A DNA stretch of 64,000 nt from Heterocephalus glaber. Taxonomy: Eukaryota > Chordata > Mammalia > Rodentia > Bathyergidae. The translations under genes and the position numbers were made by a program. The stretch covers positions 4,346,670 through 4,410,669 of the forward strand of contig NW_004624805.1 in the NCBI RefSeq assembly GCF_000247695.1, in the 5' to 3' direction. This document shows, piece by piece, positions 22,266-34,939 of the stretch (position 1 is the stretch's first letter; each line of letters opens with the position of its first letter). Below the pieces are notes generated by a model. That model saw only the letters and a list, made by a program, of their open reading frames with translations. It was not told the origin of the DNA and made no database searches.

Positions 22266-22439
22266 AAGAAAAGAAAAATGGGAGGAAACTCTACTTCATC
22301 CTCCATTTCAAAGCCTATTACGAATAGCCCTAAATTGGCTTAAGAAATTCAGAATAAACTTTTATTTCTACACCAATGCCAAAACATTTTATTGCCTCAT
22401 ATAACATTACACTCAAGGTTCAAAATGATCACAGAATCT

Positions 22440-22830
22440 CAACATTGCTAGAGTGGTGCATAAACCAACTCCCAACTGCTGTGAGATGAAGTTCTTCCCC
22501 AAGATATGCTCAGTACCAACCCCAGGACCTGGGAATGTGTTCCAAGGAGTTGGAAATAGAGGTTTTGAGATCATATTTGATTAGGGCCCCAAACCCAATG
22601 ACTGGTGTCTATAGGAGAAAGAGATTCAGAGACAAGGAAATAGGGAGTGAGAACCAGCAACTGTCAACAAAACCCAGAAGCTAAGGAAGATGCAAGCAAG
22701 GGGTATCCCTGAATCTTCAGCAGGCACATTCTGCTGACACTTTGATTTTGGACTTCCAGTCTACAGTGCTTTGACAGAAGAAAATTCTGCTGTTTCAAGC
22801 CACTGTGTTAGCAGTATAGGGTTAGGATCC
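22440..22830 (+). mobile_element. Mammalian-wide LTR-like repeat
   Basis: ggacctgggaatgtgttcca, gcaggcacattctgctgaca and the end ctgctgtttcaagccactgt match a widespread old LTR/MER repeat; exact family not assigned. Confidence 0.5.
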
Positions 22831-23002
22831 CTAATTCAAATATTCCAAATGCTCCAAAATCTGAAACTTTCTGAGCACTGACTTGATGCTGGAAACAGAA
22901 AATCCCATATATGATCTTATGTGATGGGTCAGCCAAAATGCAGGCACACTAAAAATACCAAATAAAAGTATCTTCAGATTATGTGTACAAGAGGCATAAA
23001 TG

Positions 23003-23088
23003 GGGCGGGGGATTTAGCTCAGTGGTTCTGGCGCCTGCCTTGCAAGTGCAAGGTCCCAAGTTCAATCCCTGGTACCAAAAAAAAAAGA
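23003..23088 (+). mobile_element. ID SINE with target duplication
   Basis: gcgggggatttagctcagtg ... ttcaatccctggtacc. gaggcataaatg / gaagcataaatg flank it. Confidence 0.9.
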
Positions 23089-23732
23089 AGCATAAATGAA
23101 TTTCACATTCAGACTTGGGTTTTTTCCCCCAGGATATCTCACATATACACAAATATTCCAAAATCTGAAGAAAAAAAAAAATCAAATCTAAAATATTTCT
23201 GGTCCCAAGCATTTCAGAAATGAGAGACTCAACCTGTATTTTGTTACCCTAAGAAACTAAAACACTGAAACCAATGCTCAAGGATGCCAATTTTAAAGCA
23301 AACTGACTTTCCAAAAAATGTGTAAACCCAAGAAGTCCATGACAATCTACAGTCTGCCCCAGCACCCAAGTACTGAGCACAGTACTGGCAGAAATGATTA
23401 CTTTCCTGAGGGTGATTTTCTTCTCTATCACAAAACCTATAAGGTGGTAAATAATTACTATGGCAGTTTCAGTAACTAAAATTTACTTTCTAGGCAAACT
23501 ACTTGAGTAACATTCAATACAATAATGTTTTCAGAATAAAAATTTAAAACTTACCTTAGAAAGACATATAGGTATCCACTGTTACATTTAAATCTATAAA
23601 ATAAAAAAAGTTAATTAAATAAGATTCCTAAGAACATAGAGTTGCTGACACTTTCAGAAGTGTAACATTTCTATAATAGGTATAAGGAGCACAGGATGGT
23701 TTTGTATCTTGTGTTTTGGCACAATTTGAACT

Positions 23733-23814
23733 TTTTTTTTTTTTGGTACCAGGGATCAAACTTGGGACCTTGCGCTTTCGAGGCAGGAGGCAACCACTGA
23801 GCTAAATCCCCAGC
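23733..23814 (-). mobile_element. ID SINE
   Basis: ggtaccagggatcaaacttg ... ctaaatccccagccc; caatttgaac on both sides. Confidence 0.9.
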
Positions 23815-24204
23815 CCAATTTGAACATTTTGTACAAACAATCCCTAGAGCACAGAGCCCTCACCGGCTCCAACTCTATCTCTGCAGGATTACCTTTGTAA
23901 ATTTCTGATTTTATGAAAAACAACTTCAGTAAAGTAGTTAAGATGACAGAACTGGTTTTTAAGTTTACAGAACGTGTGGGCAAAGAGAACTGAAATTCAT
24001 CAGAAGTTATTTGGAACCTACCACACCCCTACCCTGTGCCACTTAGTTATAAATCACAAAACAGGCTTTTACGATGAAGAGTTCTAACTTAACTACATGA
24101 TTAAACTTATCAACACATCCCCACAATGAATGTAATCATTATCGACTGCAAGCGTGCACTAGTAAAAAATTCTTAAATTACATAAAAAAGAAAAACAAAA
24201 ACTA

Positions 24205-24275
24205 AAAGGGCTGCGAGTGTAGCACAATAGAGGACTCGCCTAGCACAAGTGAGGCCCTGGGTTCAACCTCCACAA
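24205..24275 (+). mobile_element. Old ID-type SINE
   Basis: gggctgcgagtgtagcacaa ... ccctgggttcaacctccac. Confidence 0.6.
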
Positions 24276-25082
24276 AAGAAATAATTCTTTTAAAATTAGC
24301 AACACCAACTGCATGGCAACCTGCTAATATGTTCTTCCTGATGCCATGCAGTAAAACATACACAATGTCACATATGTTGTGTTCTTCTGTTAAAAGCTTA
24401 TGTCACCATAACCAATTATTAGGAAACCAATTCAGAAAGGGAGATACTCTAGGTAACAGACCTGAACTCTTTGTAAGAGTTAATGTCATTAAAAAAGATA
24501 AAGAAAAGGGGATTCCTAGTGATGAAAAGAGACTACTGACATGCTAACAACCAAATCTAGCTGGTGGCCTAAATAAGTACCTAAAATTTACCACATCCAA
24601 AATCTACTTCCTATCTCAGCCCTGGCAAATTTGTTAACCTATGATTTTTCCCATTACAGTAAACAGAAATTCTAATCTTCTCAATGCTCAGCCTTTACTT
24701 TCCTGATTACCAGGACATTAGTCACTCTGTACATTAACCCTTTACCTAAATTTTTCACAACTTTTCAAAATGCCACACTGAATTTGTCATGTACTGCCTA
24801 ACACCATTTCAGTCGGAAACAGACTGTAATACAACGGTGGCTCCATGACAGTGGAGCTGAAAAATTCCTATCACGGCATACTAACATCATAGTGCAACAC
24901 ATCGCCTGTAGGTCTGTGAGGTGAGGTGCACACATGCCCACCACACTGGCAGCAATACAGAAAGTAATCACATACCTGTATGTACAGTACAGAGTACTAA
25001 ATCATGACTGTTACTGCTTTACTGTGTTCATTGTTCCATACATTTTTTTGTTGTTTTTTTACTTTTTTTTACTTATTAAGGA

Positions 25083-25200
25083 AAGTTCCCAGACATGTGG
25101 TACACGCCTATAGACCCAGCACTTGGGAGGCTGAGGCAGGAAGATCACTGGGAGTTCTAGGCCAGCCTGATTTACACAAGACCCTGTCTCCCATAAATAA
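25083..25200 (+). mobile_element. B1 SINE, internally short
   Basis: gttcccagacatgtggtaca ... aagaccctgtctcccataaa. Confidence 0.8.
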
Positions 25201-26260
25201 AAGTTTACTAGAAAACAGGACACTACCTTATGGGGGCAGCAGCCTCATACATACTACGTGTACCATGTCTGCATCAAGAAGCCACAGAAATTGGCCGACC
25301 ATCTAGGTTTGTGTAAGTGCACCACAGGAGGCTCCAACAACATATCCTGTTGCTAAGTGACACATGACTGTTTATCCTTGGATGACCTGGGCCTTTTCTT
25401 TTTGTCCAGAGAAACAATAAATTACTTTAAGAAATATCTCTGAAGATACGAAAATGAGTAGCAGCTACTTTTCGGAAGGTTACTGCAGCACAGATAGAAC
25501 TGGCCAGATATTCCTCCAGAAAAATAAAATACAAAGAATAACATAAGCTGTATGATTTCACAGTAATGCAAGAGGGGCTGTGGGGCTGGGAGACAAGATG
25601 GGTTAAGGGCCAGTCTGTGTTCAATCTCTTTCCCTGCCAGGATTTACAATTATACCTTCCCCAATGACTACAAAGACAAGCATGAAGGAGGAGTTCTGGA
25701 AGGAGATAAGCATTAGGGAGAAACAAGGAAGTCAGTTTCGTGTAATTCAGCAAGAGACACCCAGTCTACAGTTTTGCTTAAAGGCAACAAGAAGCAGAAG
25801 GGCAAGACAGATGAAGGACTCAAAAGACTTGCTACCACATACAGATAAGGTGAGAAGTTACCAAGGTGGAGCAAAATGAGCCAAGTGGATGCGCTGAGAT
25901 AACAGAGCAGAGGCTTAGACAGACTGCTAATCAAAAGCAGGCTTAGGCCTGGGGCATGAGGCTGGAAGGCCTCTAAGAGAAATTAGCGTATCTAGAAAGC
26001 CACACAGCAGGAATTACATATGACAATCAAAGGTCTAGGAAAAGTTAGATAAAATAAAAATGAAAAACCTAATTATAATTATGGATTCAAAAAGAATTAA
26101 AAGAATTATGGAGTAGCCCTAAAAATTAGATCTAAGTGAACATTATTCACAAATATATGAATAACTTTTTCTATTTTTATTTTAAAATACAAGCTGTATT
26201 AAAAAACAGGCTTATAATTTTAATTTTGATTTTATTATCTCTTCCACAATTTCCTTGATC
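25200..26260. other. Unassigned intronic DNA
   Basis: Free of recognisable SINEs. Open frames of 70-108 codons on both strands have no domain. Nothing supported. Confidence 0.4.
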
Positions 26261-26264
26261 TGTG

Positions 26265-26468
26265 GATTGTTCTCTTTTTTGGCAGAACAGCGGCTGGATC
26301 CAGGGCCTCACATTGAGCTACATCCCCAGCCCTTTTCTATTTTTTATTTTGAGACAGGACCTCACTACGTTGCTAAAGTCCCCATGTTGAACTTGAACTT
26401 GCTATCCTCCTGCCTCAGCCTTCCAAGAACTGGGATTACAGGCCTGCGCCACCACACCCAGCTCTGTG
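26265..26468 (-). mobile_element. B1-dID SINE
   Basis: dID ggatccagggcctcacattg ... catccccagccc joined to B1 gagacaggacctcactacgt ... cgccaccacacccagc. Confidence 0.8.
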
Positions 26469-26469
26469 C

Positions 26470-27970
26470 ATTCTTAGCTTAAGGATTTTGTTTAGGATCT
26501 TGCTTATTCTACTTCATGCTCTCCCATCACAACACTTGTCTAGTTGAAATCGCTTCTGTACTTATCACCATACTCTTCCATCCATATTCATCCCACACTC
26601 TTAGCAACTACAAGGCGCTAAATCAGCAAAAGAGATAAAGTTTTCACTCATCTACTGCCCTGTACACCCATGCTTTTCAAAAATGGCCAGAGGCTTGCAC
26701 ACCTCTTATTAGTCTTCTCCTTCCTCCCCACTCCAATCACTCCTTCATGTCTCAAGAACACACACACCCCACACCTGCTTAGATCTTCTGCTTCTCTGCC
26801 CCAGTCAGATTTAGAACATCCTATCACACTATTTTATAATCTAATACCCTCTTCTTTTCAGTTGCCAATTTTAAAAAACAGTCTTCCCCATGTAAACTAC
26901 TAAGAAACTTTCCACAAATTATACAGCTCAGTAAATGTCACCTGCTTTCCCCAAGACATGTCTTAATCAATTAGATCTTACTAGGAATAGCCAAAAAAGT
27001 AATCACAAACAAAAAAAGATAAATACAGTAGATGAATCCATAATTAACAAGTCCAGGATTTAGAGCAATCCAGATATTTAAAACCTATTCAGCAACCCTA
27101 ATACTGTGAACAATAAAATATTAGCATGTCTCAAATGTGTAAATATTACACAACTTTAAAACACCACAGCTTAAACACTGATTCTCGGCATTAAGTCCTT
27201 CAAAAAGTTTAAGGTAGTCATTTAAAATTAATAATCCAACAGGGCCTGTGGCCTGCACTGACACCAGGCCCTCCCTGTGCTACAGGTTTGGGACGGGACA
27301 TGTGTTCAGCCTGTGCCTTCCTCCCCCTCAGCCTGTGGGGGAAGCTAGACAGAGGAGCCGGTGGCTCCGGGCCTCTCCCAGAGACTCGCCTAGGTCCTCC
27401 TCTGCTAGTCCTGGGCAGAGGGCAGAGCAGCACTGAGAGCAAGGCCTGAGTGAGCCCTGGAGCCACAGCAGACAGGCACACGGGAGCCCTAGAAAGTCCG
27501 GGGGCCCCTGCGGGTCTGCTTTCGCGAAGCCACCCAGGACATTTATCAATAGCAGGTGCGCTTTCATGGGAGTAAATACTCTCGGAGAAATAAAGGCCCA
27601 TAACCTCGGGGCAGCAGAAACTGGATGTCAGAAGGTAGAAAAGGGCTGGCCAGCTGCTCAGAGGCAGAACACCTGCTCCCCATAAACAACTGAAGGAAAA
27701 GAGGCTTGCAGATGCCTTTCACACACATAACTGTTACCTGGAGCTAGACACTGACAGGGGCAGTGGCCAGAGGCAGGCTCTGTCCTTGGAGACTCGTCTA
27801 GGGCCCCCAGGGGACACCTGAAGCCACGGACAGCAGCCCTATAACACTGTGCTTTCCCATACACACAAAGTGTGACCAAATTTAATGTATAAGCTAGGCT
27901 CAGTAACAGATAAATAACAATAAAATGGGAAGTTACAATAATAGAGGATCATAGATACTACTTAAAACTT
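26470..27970. other. Unassigned intronic DNA with GC-rich core
   Basis: 27240-27880 is clearly GC-richer than its flanks. No family recognised; frames on either strand show no domain. Confidence 0.4.
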
Positions 27971-27974
27971 TTAA

Positions 27975-28105
27975 AAAGCTGGGTGTGGTAGCACACACCT
28001 GTAATCCCAGCACAAGGTTGAAGTAGGAGAATCATTAAAGTTCAAGGCCAGATTGAACTACAGAGCGAGACCCTGTCTCAAAAAGAAGGAAAAAGAAAGT
28101 ATTAT
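27975..28105 (+). mobile_element. B1 SINE
   Basis: gctgggtgtggtagcacaca ... agaccctgtctcaaaaagaa. Confidence 0.85.
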
Positions 28106-28281
28106 AAACCAAGCTTTTAAAAAAAAAGAAACAAGTTAAGAGTAAAATAACAGTCGTCAAAGGCTGGGTAAAGTAGGATAGAGGGAGGGATGGGGACAGG
28201 TTGGTCAGTGGGTGGCCAGGTACAGTCAGATTGGGGAAGTGAGTTCTGTGCTCTACTACACAGGAGGGGGACTGCAGATAA

Positions 28282-28303
28282 CAATAATGATGATGATGAT
28301 GAT
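28282..28303 (+). repeat. (ATG)n microsatellite
   Basis: aatgatgatgatgatgatga, about seven units. Confidence 0.9.
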
Positions 28304-28489
28304 GTCCTGTGTGTTTCAAAGAGCCAGAAAAAAGAATCTCCAATAACTTTATCACAAATGATAAATATTTTAGTAAATATGTTGACCTTGTTGACCACTA
28401 CATAATGAATATACACAGACTGAAACCACATGATACACAATAAATATGCGTAATTTTTATGTCAATTTAGAAAAAGTAAAAACTACCCA

Positions 28490-29075
28490 GCCATAGTGGC
28501 ACAAGCCTGTAATCCTAGCTACTCAGGAGGATCAGGCAAGAGGATTCCAAGTTCAAGGCCAGCCTGGGCAACTCAGCAAAACCCTGTGTAAAAGTAAAAA
28601 AAGGCTGGGGACGTAGTTCAGGGTCAAGGGTACCCTTGGGTTCAACCCTTTTACTATACATAAAATTTAAAAAAGTAAAATAATTAGATAAACTCTAAGG
28701 TAATGAGTGTTAGGATTAATTTATAACAGTTTTTCTTTTTTCTAAAGGGATTCACCATCTATAAGAAAATGGTAGCCGGGCATGGCAGCACACACTGTAA
28801 TCCCAGCACTCAGGAGCCTGCGGCAAAAGGATTACAAGTTAGAGTGTGCCTGGGCAATTTAGCAACTTAGTGAAACACTGTATCAAAATCTGGAAGAAAA
28901 AAAAATGTAAAGGGCTCAGGACATAGATAGCTCAGTGCAAGGTCCTAGGGGAAAACAGTAAAGCGAGCATGGTGATGCATGCCTGTAATCCCACCTCTCA
29001 GGAGGCAGAGGGATCACCAAGTTTAAGGCCAACCTAGACTATGCAGCAAGACCCTGTCTCAAAAAAAAAGACAAT
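28490..29075 (+). mobile_element. Three SINEs in a row: B1-dID, B1-dID, B1
   Basis: 28490-28665 (dID gctggggacgtagttcaggg), 28772-28955 (dID gggctcaggacatagatagc), 28965-29075. Confidence 0.8.
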
Positions 29076-29077
29076 TG

Positions 29078-29160
29078 GGGGACCGGGGATTTAGCTCAGT
29101 GGTTCCGCCGCTTACCTCGAAAGCACAAGGTCCTGAGTTCGAACCCTGGGACCAAAAAAT
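29078..29160 (+). mobile_element. ID SINE with target duplication
   Basis: ccggggatttagctcagtgg ... tcctgagttcgaaccctggg; tail (aaat)n. aaagacaatt/aaagacaatg flank it. Confidence 0.9.
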
Positions 29161-29194
29161 AAATAAATAAAAGACAATGGTGTGTTGGAACTCA

Positions 29195-29890
29195 CATGCA
29201 CTAAATCATCCTATTTATTTATACAGAGGGCCCCTCCCTCCAAAAAAACCTGCTCTGGGAAAGACACTGTTAGAGTAGAACAAAAGCACAAAGTACAATG
29301 TGAAAATGCTTACATCATGTCATTAGGCAGCTGTAAATTAAGGCAACAAGATACCACTACACATCTATTAGAATACCTCAAACCCAAAAAACTGACAGTG
29401 ATAAAAGCTGCCAAGAACACAGCAAAACAGGAACTCTGATTCATTGCTGAAGGAACTCAGAACGGTACACCACCTTGGAAGGCAGTTTACCAGTTTCTTA
29501 CACAGCCAAACATGGTCTTACCTATGATCTAGCAATCACACACCTAGGTATTTATCCAAATGAGTTAAAAATGTATAACTACAAAAATCCTATATGTAAA
29601 TATTTATAGCAGCTTTCTTCCTTCAACGGGAGAAAGAATAAAATGTGAGACATCCATACAACTACTATGCAGTGATAAAAAGAAATATGCTATCAAACCA
29701 CACACAAAAATCACAAGTGGATCTTAATTGTATACTGCTAGTAAAAAAGAAAGGTAGTCTGAAAAGCCACATACTAAATGATTTCAAGGTATAGCATTCC
29801 AGAAGTATTAAAAAGCTTTGAGTGAAGGGAGGGTTCATAGTGAAGCACTGGTATTTTGTTATGTCAATAGAAAATAAACTGAAAATAAAA
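29195..29890 (+). mobile_element. LINE-1 ORF2 3' end fragment
   Basis: Plus-strand text follows the ORF2 C-terminus: ctgattcattgctgaaggaa, gatctagcaatcacacacct, aaatatttatagcagc and then the 3' flank. Confidence 0.7.
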
Positions 29891-29904
29891 AAATAAAAAA
29901 ATAA

Positions 29905-30050
29905 ACTGAGTGTGGCAGTGCACACCTGTAATCCCAGCATTCAGGAGGCTGAGGCAGGAGGATAGCCACAAAGAGGCCAGCCTGGGCCACATGGTGAGTT
30001 CAACACCAGCCTGAACTACAGAGTGAGACATTGTCTCAAAAAAATTTTTT
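29905..30050 (+). mobile_element. B1 SINE
   Basis: ctgagtgtggcagtgcacac ... agacattgtctcaaaaaaat. Confidence 0.85.
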
Positions 30051-30072
30051 TTCTCACAAATTCAATAAGCCC

Positions 30073-30325
30073 TGGGCCAGGGATTTAGCTCAGAGGTGCC
30101 GCTGCCTACCTCACAAGCACAAGGTCCTGAGTTTGATCCCCAGTACCAAAAAAAAAACCAAGCCATGAGCTGGGCATGGTGGTGCATGCCTGTAATCCCA
30201 GCACTCAAGAGGCTGAGGCAGGGAGATTTCTGTGGATTCGAGGCCAGCCTAGCCTGCACAGTGAGTTCAAGGCCAGGCTGAACTACATAGTGAGAACCTG
30301 TCTCACACACACACACAAAAAACAA
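30073..30325 (+). mobile_element. ID followed by B1
   Basis: ID 30073-30157 (ggccagggatttagctcaga), then B1 30172-30305 with a (CA)n-containing tail. Confidence 0.85.
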
Positions 30326-30329
30326 ACCA

Positions 30330-31690
30330 TATCATTCATCATTAACAGATGTTTTTCAATATCCATACCATCGACTTAATTCAGAAAAAGCATTTGATAA
30401 AATACAATATCCATTACTGGTTAAAAATAACCCAATAACAACTAAGAATTAGGTGGGAATTTTCCCAACCTGACAAAAGTGTCATCTGCCCAAAAAACCC
30501 TAGAATTAACACCATTCATGGTGGTAAAAAACTGAATGCTTTCCCGCTAGACCCGGAAGAAGGAAAGTGGTCAGCTGTCCCCCACCTCTTTCACGCAGGA
30601 CTAAAAGTGCTGGCCAGTACAAGGTGGCCAGCAAGAGGAGGGGCACATACAGAAAGGAATATAAGCAAGCAGCTTTTGCAGATAACAGGACTGCTTGCGT
30701 AGAAAGTCATAAGGAATCTACCAAAGAACTATCAGAACTAGTAAGTTTAGACGGGTCACGCTTCCTGTATGGTAAACACACAAAAATCAGGTGTATTCCC
30801 ATAAATGAAGCACAAGAAATCAGAAACTGAAATTCTAAAACAGAAATAAATAAATAAATAAGCAAGCAAGCATGGTGGCAAAAGCCTGTAATCCCAGCAA
30901 TCCAAATGCTTCGTCAACAGCATCGAAACTGGAGGCCAGCCTGAACTACACAGTGAATCCAAGGCCAGCCAGGACTACAGAGCAAGATCTTGGCTCCTGA
31001 GAAAAAGGAACTTAACAGGCAAGCTATAGACTTGGAGAACATATCTGCAAAACATTTGAACAAAGAACTCCTGTCTAGAATATATAACACAACTGAAATC
31101 CCAGCACTCGGAAGGCTGAAGCAGGAGGACTGCTGTGAGTTCGAGGCCAGCTTGTGCTACACAGCGAGACCCTATCCCAAAACCAACAATAGCAAGATGA
31201 CAAATAATCCAGTAAAAACAAGGCAAAAGATTTACATGAACTTATTCAAGAAGTTCTACAGATAGTAAAGAAGCTCACAGAAAGATGTACATCTTTAGTC
31301 ACCAAGAAATGAAAATTAAAACCACAAAAAAATACCATCACACATCTCCTGGATGGCTAAGAATAAATGTACTAGGTTTCTAAGAAACTGGAGCAATATA
31401 ACATGATACAATCACTTGGATTAAAAATTTTAAAATACATCTAGGACACAGCCCAGAAATTATCTTAAGTATTTGCCCCAGAAAGATGAAACTGTATCTC
31501 CACACAAGGAAATTGGCTTTATATGTAGCAACTGAAAACAACCCAAATGCAACCATCAAGTGAATGAATAAATTAATTGTGGTATATCCACCCAATGGAG
31601 TATCAATCGGCATTAAAAATGGACTACCGCACACTAACTGAATCCCAAAATAAGTCTGTTTAGTGAAAAACAATCTAGACAAGAGTATAT
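30330..31690 (+). mobile_element. Old LINE-1 ORF2 fragment split by B1s
   Basis: ORF2 palm text (cagaaaaagcatttgataaa, 30382) runs on to the C-terminal and 3' part (caacccaaatgcaaccatca, 31541). B1-like segments occupy 30865-31000 and 31095-31190. Confidence 0.7.
30862..31190 (+). mobile_element. Two partial B1 SINEs in L1
   Basis: 30865-31000 (gcatggtggcaaaagcctgt) and 31095-31190 (gaaatcccagcactcggaag). Confidence 0.7.
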
Positions 31691-31692
31691 AC

Positions 31693-31850
31693 TAAGCCAG
31701 GCCTGGTGGTGCACACCTGCAATCCCAGTACTAGGGAGGCAGAGGCAGGAGGACTGCCTCGAGTTTGAGGCTACCCTGGGCTACACAGTGAGTTCAGGGC
31801 CAGCCTGAACTACAAAGCAAGACCCTGTCTCAAAAAGCCAAAAAAAATAC
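31693..31850 (+). mobile_element. B1 SINE
   Basis: gccaggcctggtggtgcaca ... agaccctgtctcaaaaagcc. Confidence 0.95.
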
Positions 31851-32004
31851 TATGAGTCCATCTTCATAAAATTCTAGAAAATGCAAACTAATTCACAGTC
31901 CCAGGGATCCAAGCAATAGATGCTAGGGAACAAGGGAAATAAATTACAAAGGATTGGGGGAAGCGATAAATATGTTCATTACCTTGATAAGAGTGACAGT
32001 TTCT

Positions 32005-32190
32005 TATCTGTCTTGTTTTTCATTACTCTAACAAAGTACAGAGAGTTGATTCCTCTAAAGAAAGCCATTTATTTGCTCACCATTCTGGAAGGGCACTGGC
32101 TAGGCTCTGGTAAGGAATCCCCATTGGATGGCATTGCAATGACAGGAGCACATGAGAGGGAAGCCACACACGGGACAGGAAGCTGGGTCA
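32005..32190 (-). mobile_element. MaLR-type LTR fragment, antisense
   Basis: cattactctaacaaagtaca and catttatttgctcaccattc resemble the end of the LTR copies at 46.4, 50.0 and 63.9 kb. A B1 follows. Confidence 0.45.
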
Positions 32191-32330
32191 GGCATGTAAT
32201 GCTCACCTGTAATCTCCACACTTGGCAGGCTGAGGCACGAGGATCCCAAGTCTGAAGCCGGCCTGGGCTACACAGTGAGTCCAAAGCCAGCCTGAACTAC
32301 CTCGCAAGACCCTGCCTTAAAAAAGGCAAG
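32188..32330 (+). mobile_element. B1 SINE
   Basis: caggcatgtaatgctcacct ... caagaccctgccttaaaaaa. Confidence 0.8.
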
Positions 32331-32439
32331 AAGCCAGAGCACCACAGGGAGCGCCAGGCCTGCTGCTCTGGAACAGCTCTCTCTCAGGAACTACCTGGAA
32401 AGAATGTCACAGGAACTCACGCCCAGGAATGCAAGTGGC

Positions 32440-32920
32440 AAATGGCACAACCATTCCTGAAAACAACTCAGCAGCTCCCAGTAAGGTTAATGTAGACTTG
32501 GCATTATGACCTATCAACCCCTTCTTCTAGGTATTTGCCCAAGAGCCAGAGAAATTTAAATCCACACAAAGGCCTTATGTGGACATTCACAATAGCCAGA
32601 CAGTTCAAGCTCAAAGGTCCATTAACCAGTGAAGGCCTAACACACTGTGGTGCATACTTCCACAAACATAAACCATACAAACCTCGAAATTCTCTGGAAG
32701 TGGAAATAAGGACTAAGATGTATAATGGATGCTGGGAAATGGGAAGAAAGCGTTCATGTGGGAAGGAGAAGAAGGGAGGGGGGAGGGAGAAAGGAAGAAA
32801 AGAAGAAAGGGTCAAGAAAAAAAGTGAAAAAAGAAGGAAAAATGGAAACAAAGCTTTTGTACATAGGGAGGGGAGAGGGCTTGAGGGGGGATGGGTTAAA
32901 ATAAAATAAGATTTATTAAA
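32440..32920 (+). mobile_element. LINE-1 3' end with purine-rich 3' UTR
   Basis: ORF2 C-terminal remnant (gacctatcaaccccttcttc, acattcacaatagccagac) leads into an A/G-rich 3' UTR (32755-32900) whose gaaaaatggaaacaaagc is shared with the L1 at 7.5 kb. Confidence 0.75.
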
Positions 32921-33221
32921 GCTAAAATAAGATTCTTTTGAGACTGCAAGGAGAAAATGTGAAAAAAAAGTAGTAAGTTAAACAGCAAGATGGAGTATCA
33001 CATTATCACTGCTTACTCTAGGAAGCAAAAGTTGTGACAGACACAAATCACACAGTATGTAGCTTTGTGTCTGGCATGTTTCACTTGAAATAATGCACTT
33101 CAGACTCATCCACACAGTATGTATCTGCAGTTCACTCCTTCTTAGCATTTAGTGCAGGTATTATTTTGGAGTATGGACAGAGTGACTGAGAAAAATACAG
33201 TCAATGTTTAAATTTTCTTCT

Positions 33222-33348
33222 TTATTTATTTATTTTTGAGACAGACTCTTACTAAAGATTCTTGCTAAGCTGACCAAGCTAGGTTTGCCTGGCAATTCTC
33301 TTACCTCAGCCTCCCAGAGTGTGGGATTACAGGCATGTGCCATCTGAA
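33222..33348 (-). mobile_element. B1 SINE, diverged
   Basis: ttttgagacagactcttact ... gtgtgggattacaggcatgt. Confidence 0.8.
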
Positions 33349-33384
33349 TGTTTAAATATTTTTTAAATTACAGCAAAAGATATA

Positions 33385-33900
33385 TTGCCACTAATCTCCC
33401 TCAAAATACGGCCCCTCCCTTTGAATGCACATCACACTGTTCTTGCTACTGCACCTCCTGAAGCAGTTCTGCAAGTCCTCTTTCAGGAGTGTCTTCACAA
33501 GGCATGCTCAAAAGATGGTGCGTGCTGCTGCCCAGTGCTGTCACACAGGCAGGCAGGCTCACAGAAACACGGCGGTGTGGCCCCATCCACCCGGCCAGTG
33601 GGTCTGGCACTGCGCAACCTCTTCTCTGACCATGAAAGATGAGCTTTCTGAATCAACTCAGGACACTGAGGCAGCCACAACAGCAGCACTGAAGACACAA
33701 AGCTGACTTCCTGAACCGCTTCAGAAAGTGGCAACAGTGGGGTAGAGTGTCATCATTATGTGTATCTAAAATGTTCCAATAAATGTTAAATAAAATTTTT
33801 TAAAAAGAACAATGGGATAAGTGGGTTTGAAGCAAGGGGTATTTTGAGGGAGATTAATGGCAATGTCTTCTACTATAATAAATATAAATACCCTTTATCA
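33385..33900 (+). mobile_element. Degenerate coding-like repeat, possibly DNA transposon-derived
   Basis: Contains a frame with DELSESTQDTEAATTAALKT, then a later part (gggtttgaagcaaggggtat...ttaatggcaatgtc). Both resemble the C-terminal end of a mammalian mariner-like repeat I recall. A short A/T-rich segment with aataaa interrupts it. Not certain; a processed pseudogene is the alternative. Confidence 0.3.
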
Positions 33901-34049
33901 CACTTCATATATCATACCCTGATAAACTACAGTATTTTAAACCCAATAGTATACAGCAAAATAAATGCAATTTTCAGCCAATGTTTTGGGGGTTTTCTGT
34001 GTATTTTGTTGTTGTTGTTTTGGGGTTTTTGTTGGTTTGGTTTGCTTTT

Positions 34050-34200
34050 TTGAGTTTTTTTGAGACAGGGTCTCACTACATAGTTCAGGCTAGACTTGAA
34101 CTCACTATGTACCCCAAGCTGATTCTGAACTCAAGTGATCATCCTACCTCAGCCTTCCACGTGCTGGGATTACAGGCATTCGCCACCATGTCCAGCTCAG
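34050..34200 (-). mobile_element. B1 SINE
   Basis: ttgagacagggtctcactac ... ttcgccaccatgtccagctc. Confidence 0.9.
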
Positions 34201-34357
34201 CCAACTTTTAAAGATACACCTCCAAACTCAAATATTAAATTCTTTTGTGACACAAGGGAAAAGAGCAGGGAACTCAAAATCAGAGGCCTGGAACTTAAAA
34301 CTAGGCTTTACCATTTATTAGCTCTCAGCTTCTTGTGCACCTTGTCAATAAAATGAA

Positions 34358-34485
34358 GGAAGCCAGGCGTGGTGGTACACACCTATAATCCCAGCACACA
34401 GCAGGCTAAGGCCAGAGGATCACTGTAACTTCAAGGCCAGCCTGGAACACATACCAAGACCCTGCTGATCCCCCCCAAATCCTTA
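34358..34485 (+). mobile_element. B1 SINE
   Basis: agccaggcgtggtggtacac ... ataccaagaccctgctgatc. Confidence 0.85.
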
Positions 34486-34789
34486 TGAGAATACACAGAT
34501 AAAAAGAATTTTGTAAATTATAAGGCATGACACTACTGTTCAAAACAGTAGCCACTAGCCAAATGTGACTAGTGAAAATTGGAAAGGTGAGTAGTGCAAA
34601 CTGAGATGTGCTCTAAGTGTAAAATGTACATGAGATTTCAAAAAGTCTGTCCAAAAAACCCACAATTTTCATGTTGATTACATGCTAAAGTATTTTGGAT
34701 ATACTGACTTAAATAAATTTCTTTATCTCATTTGACTGTTTCCATTGGTTGGCTTTTCACAATACAAGTACCAGAAACTTTGTTTTCAT

Positions 34790-34935
34790 TTGTTTTGAGA
34801 CAGGGTCTCACTATGTATTACAGGCTGGCCTTGAACTCACTATGTAGCCAAAGCTGGCCTCAAACTGGCTGAAATCCTCCTGCTTCAGCCTCCTGAGTGC
34901 TGGGATTACAGGCGTTCACCAGCAAGTCCAGCAGA
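34790..34935 (-). mobile_element. B1 SINE
   Basis: ttttgagacagggtctcact ... gattacaggcgttcaccagc. Confidence 0.9.
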
Positions 34936-34939
34936 CGCT

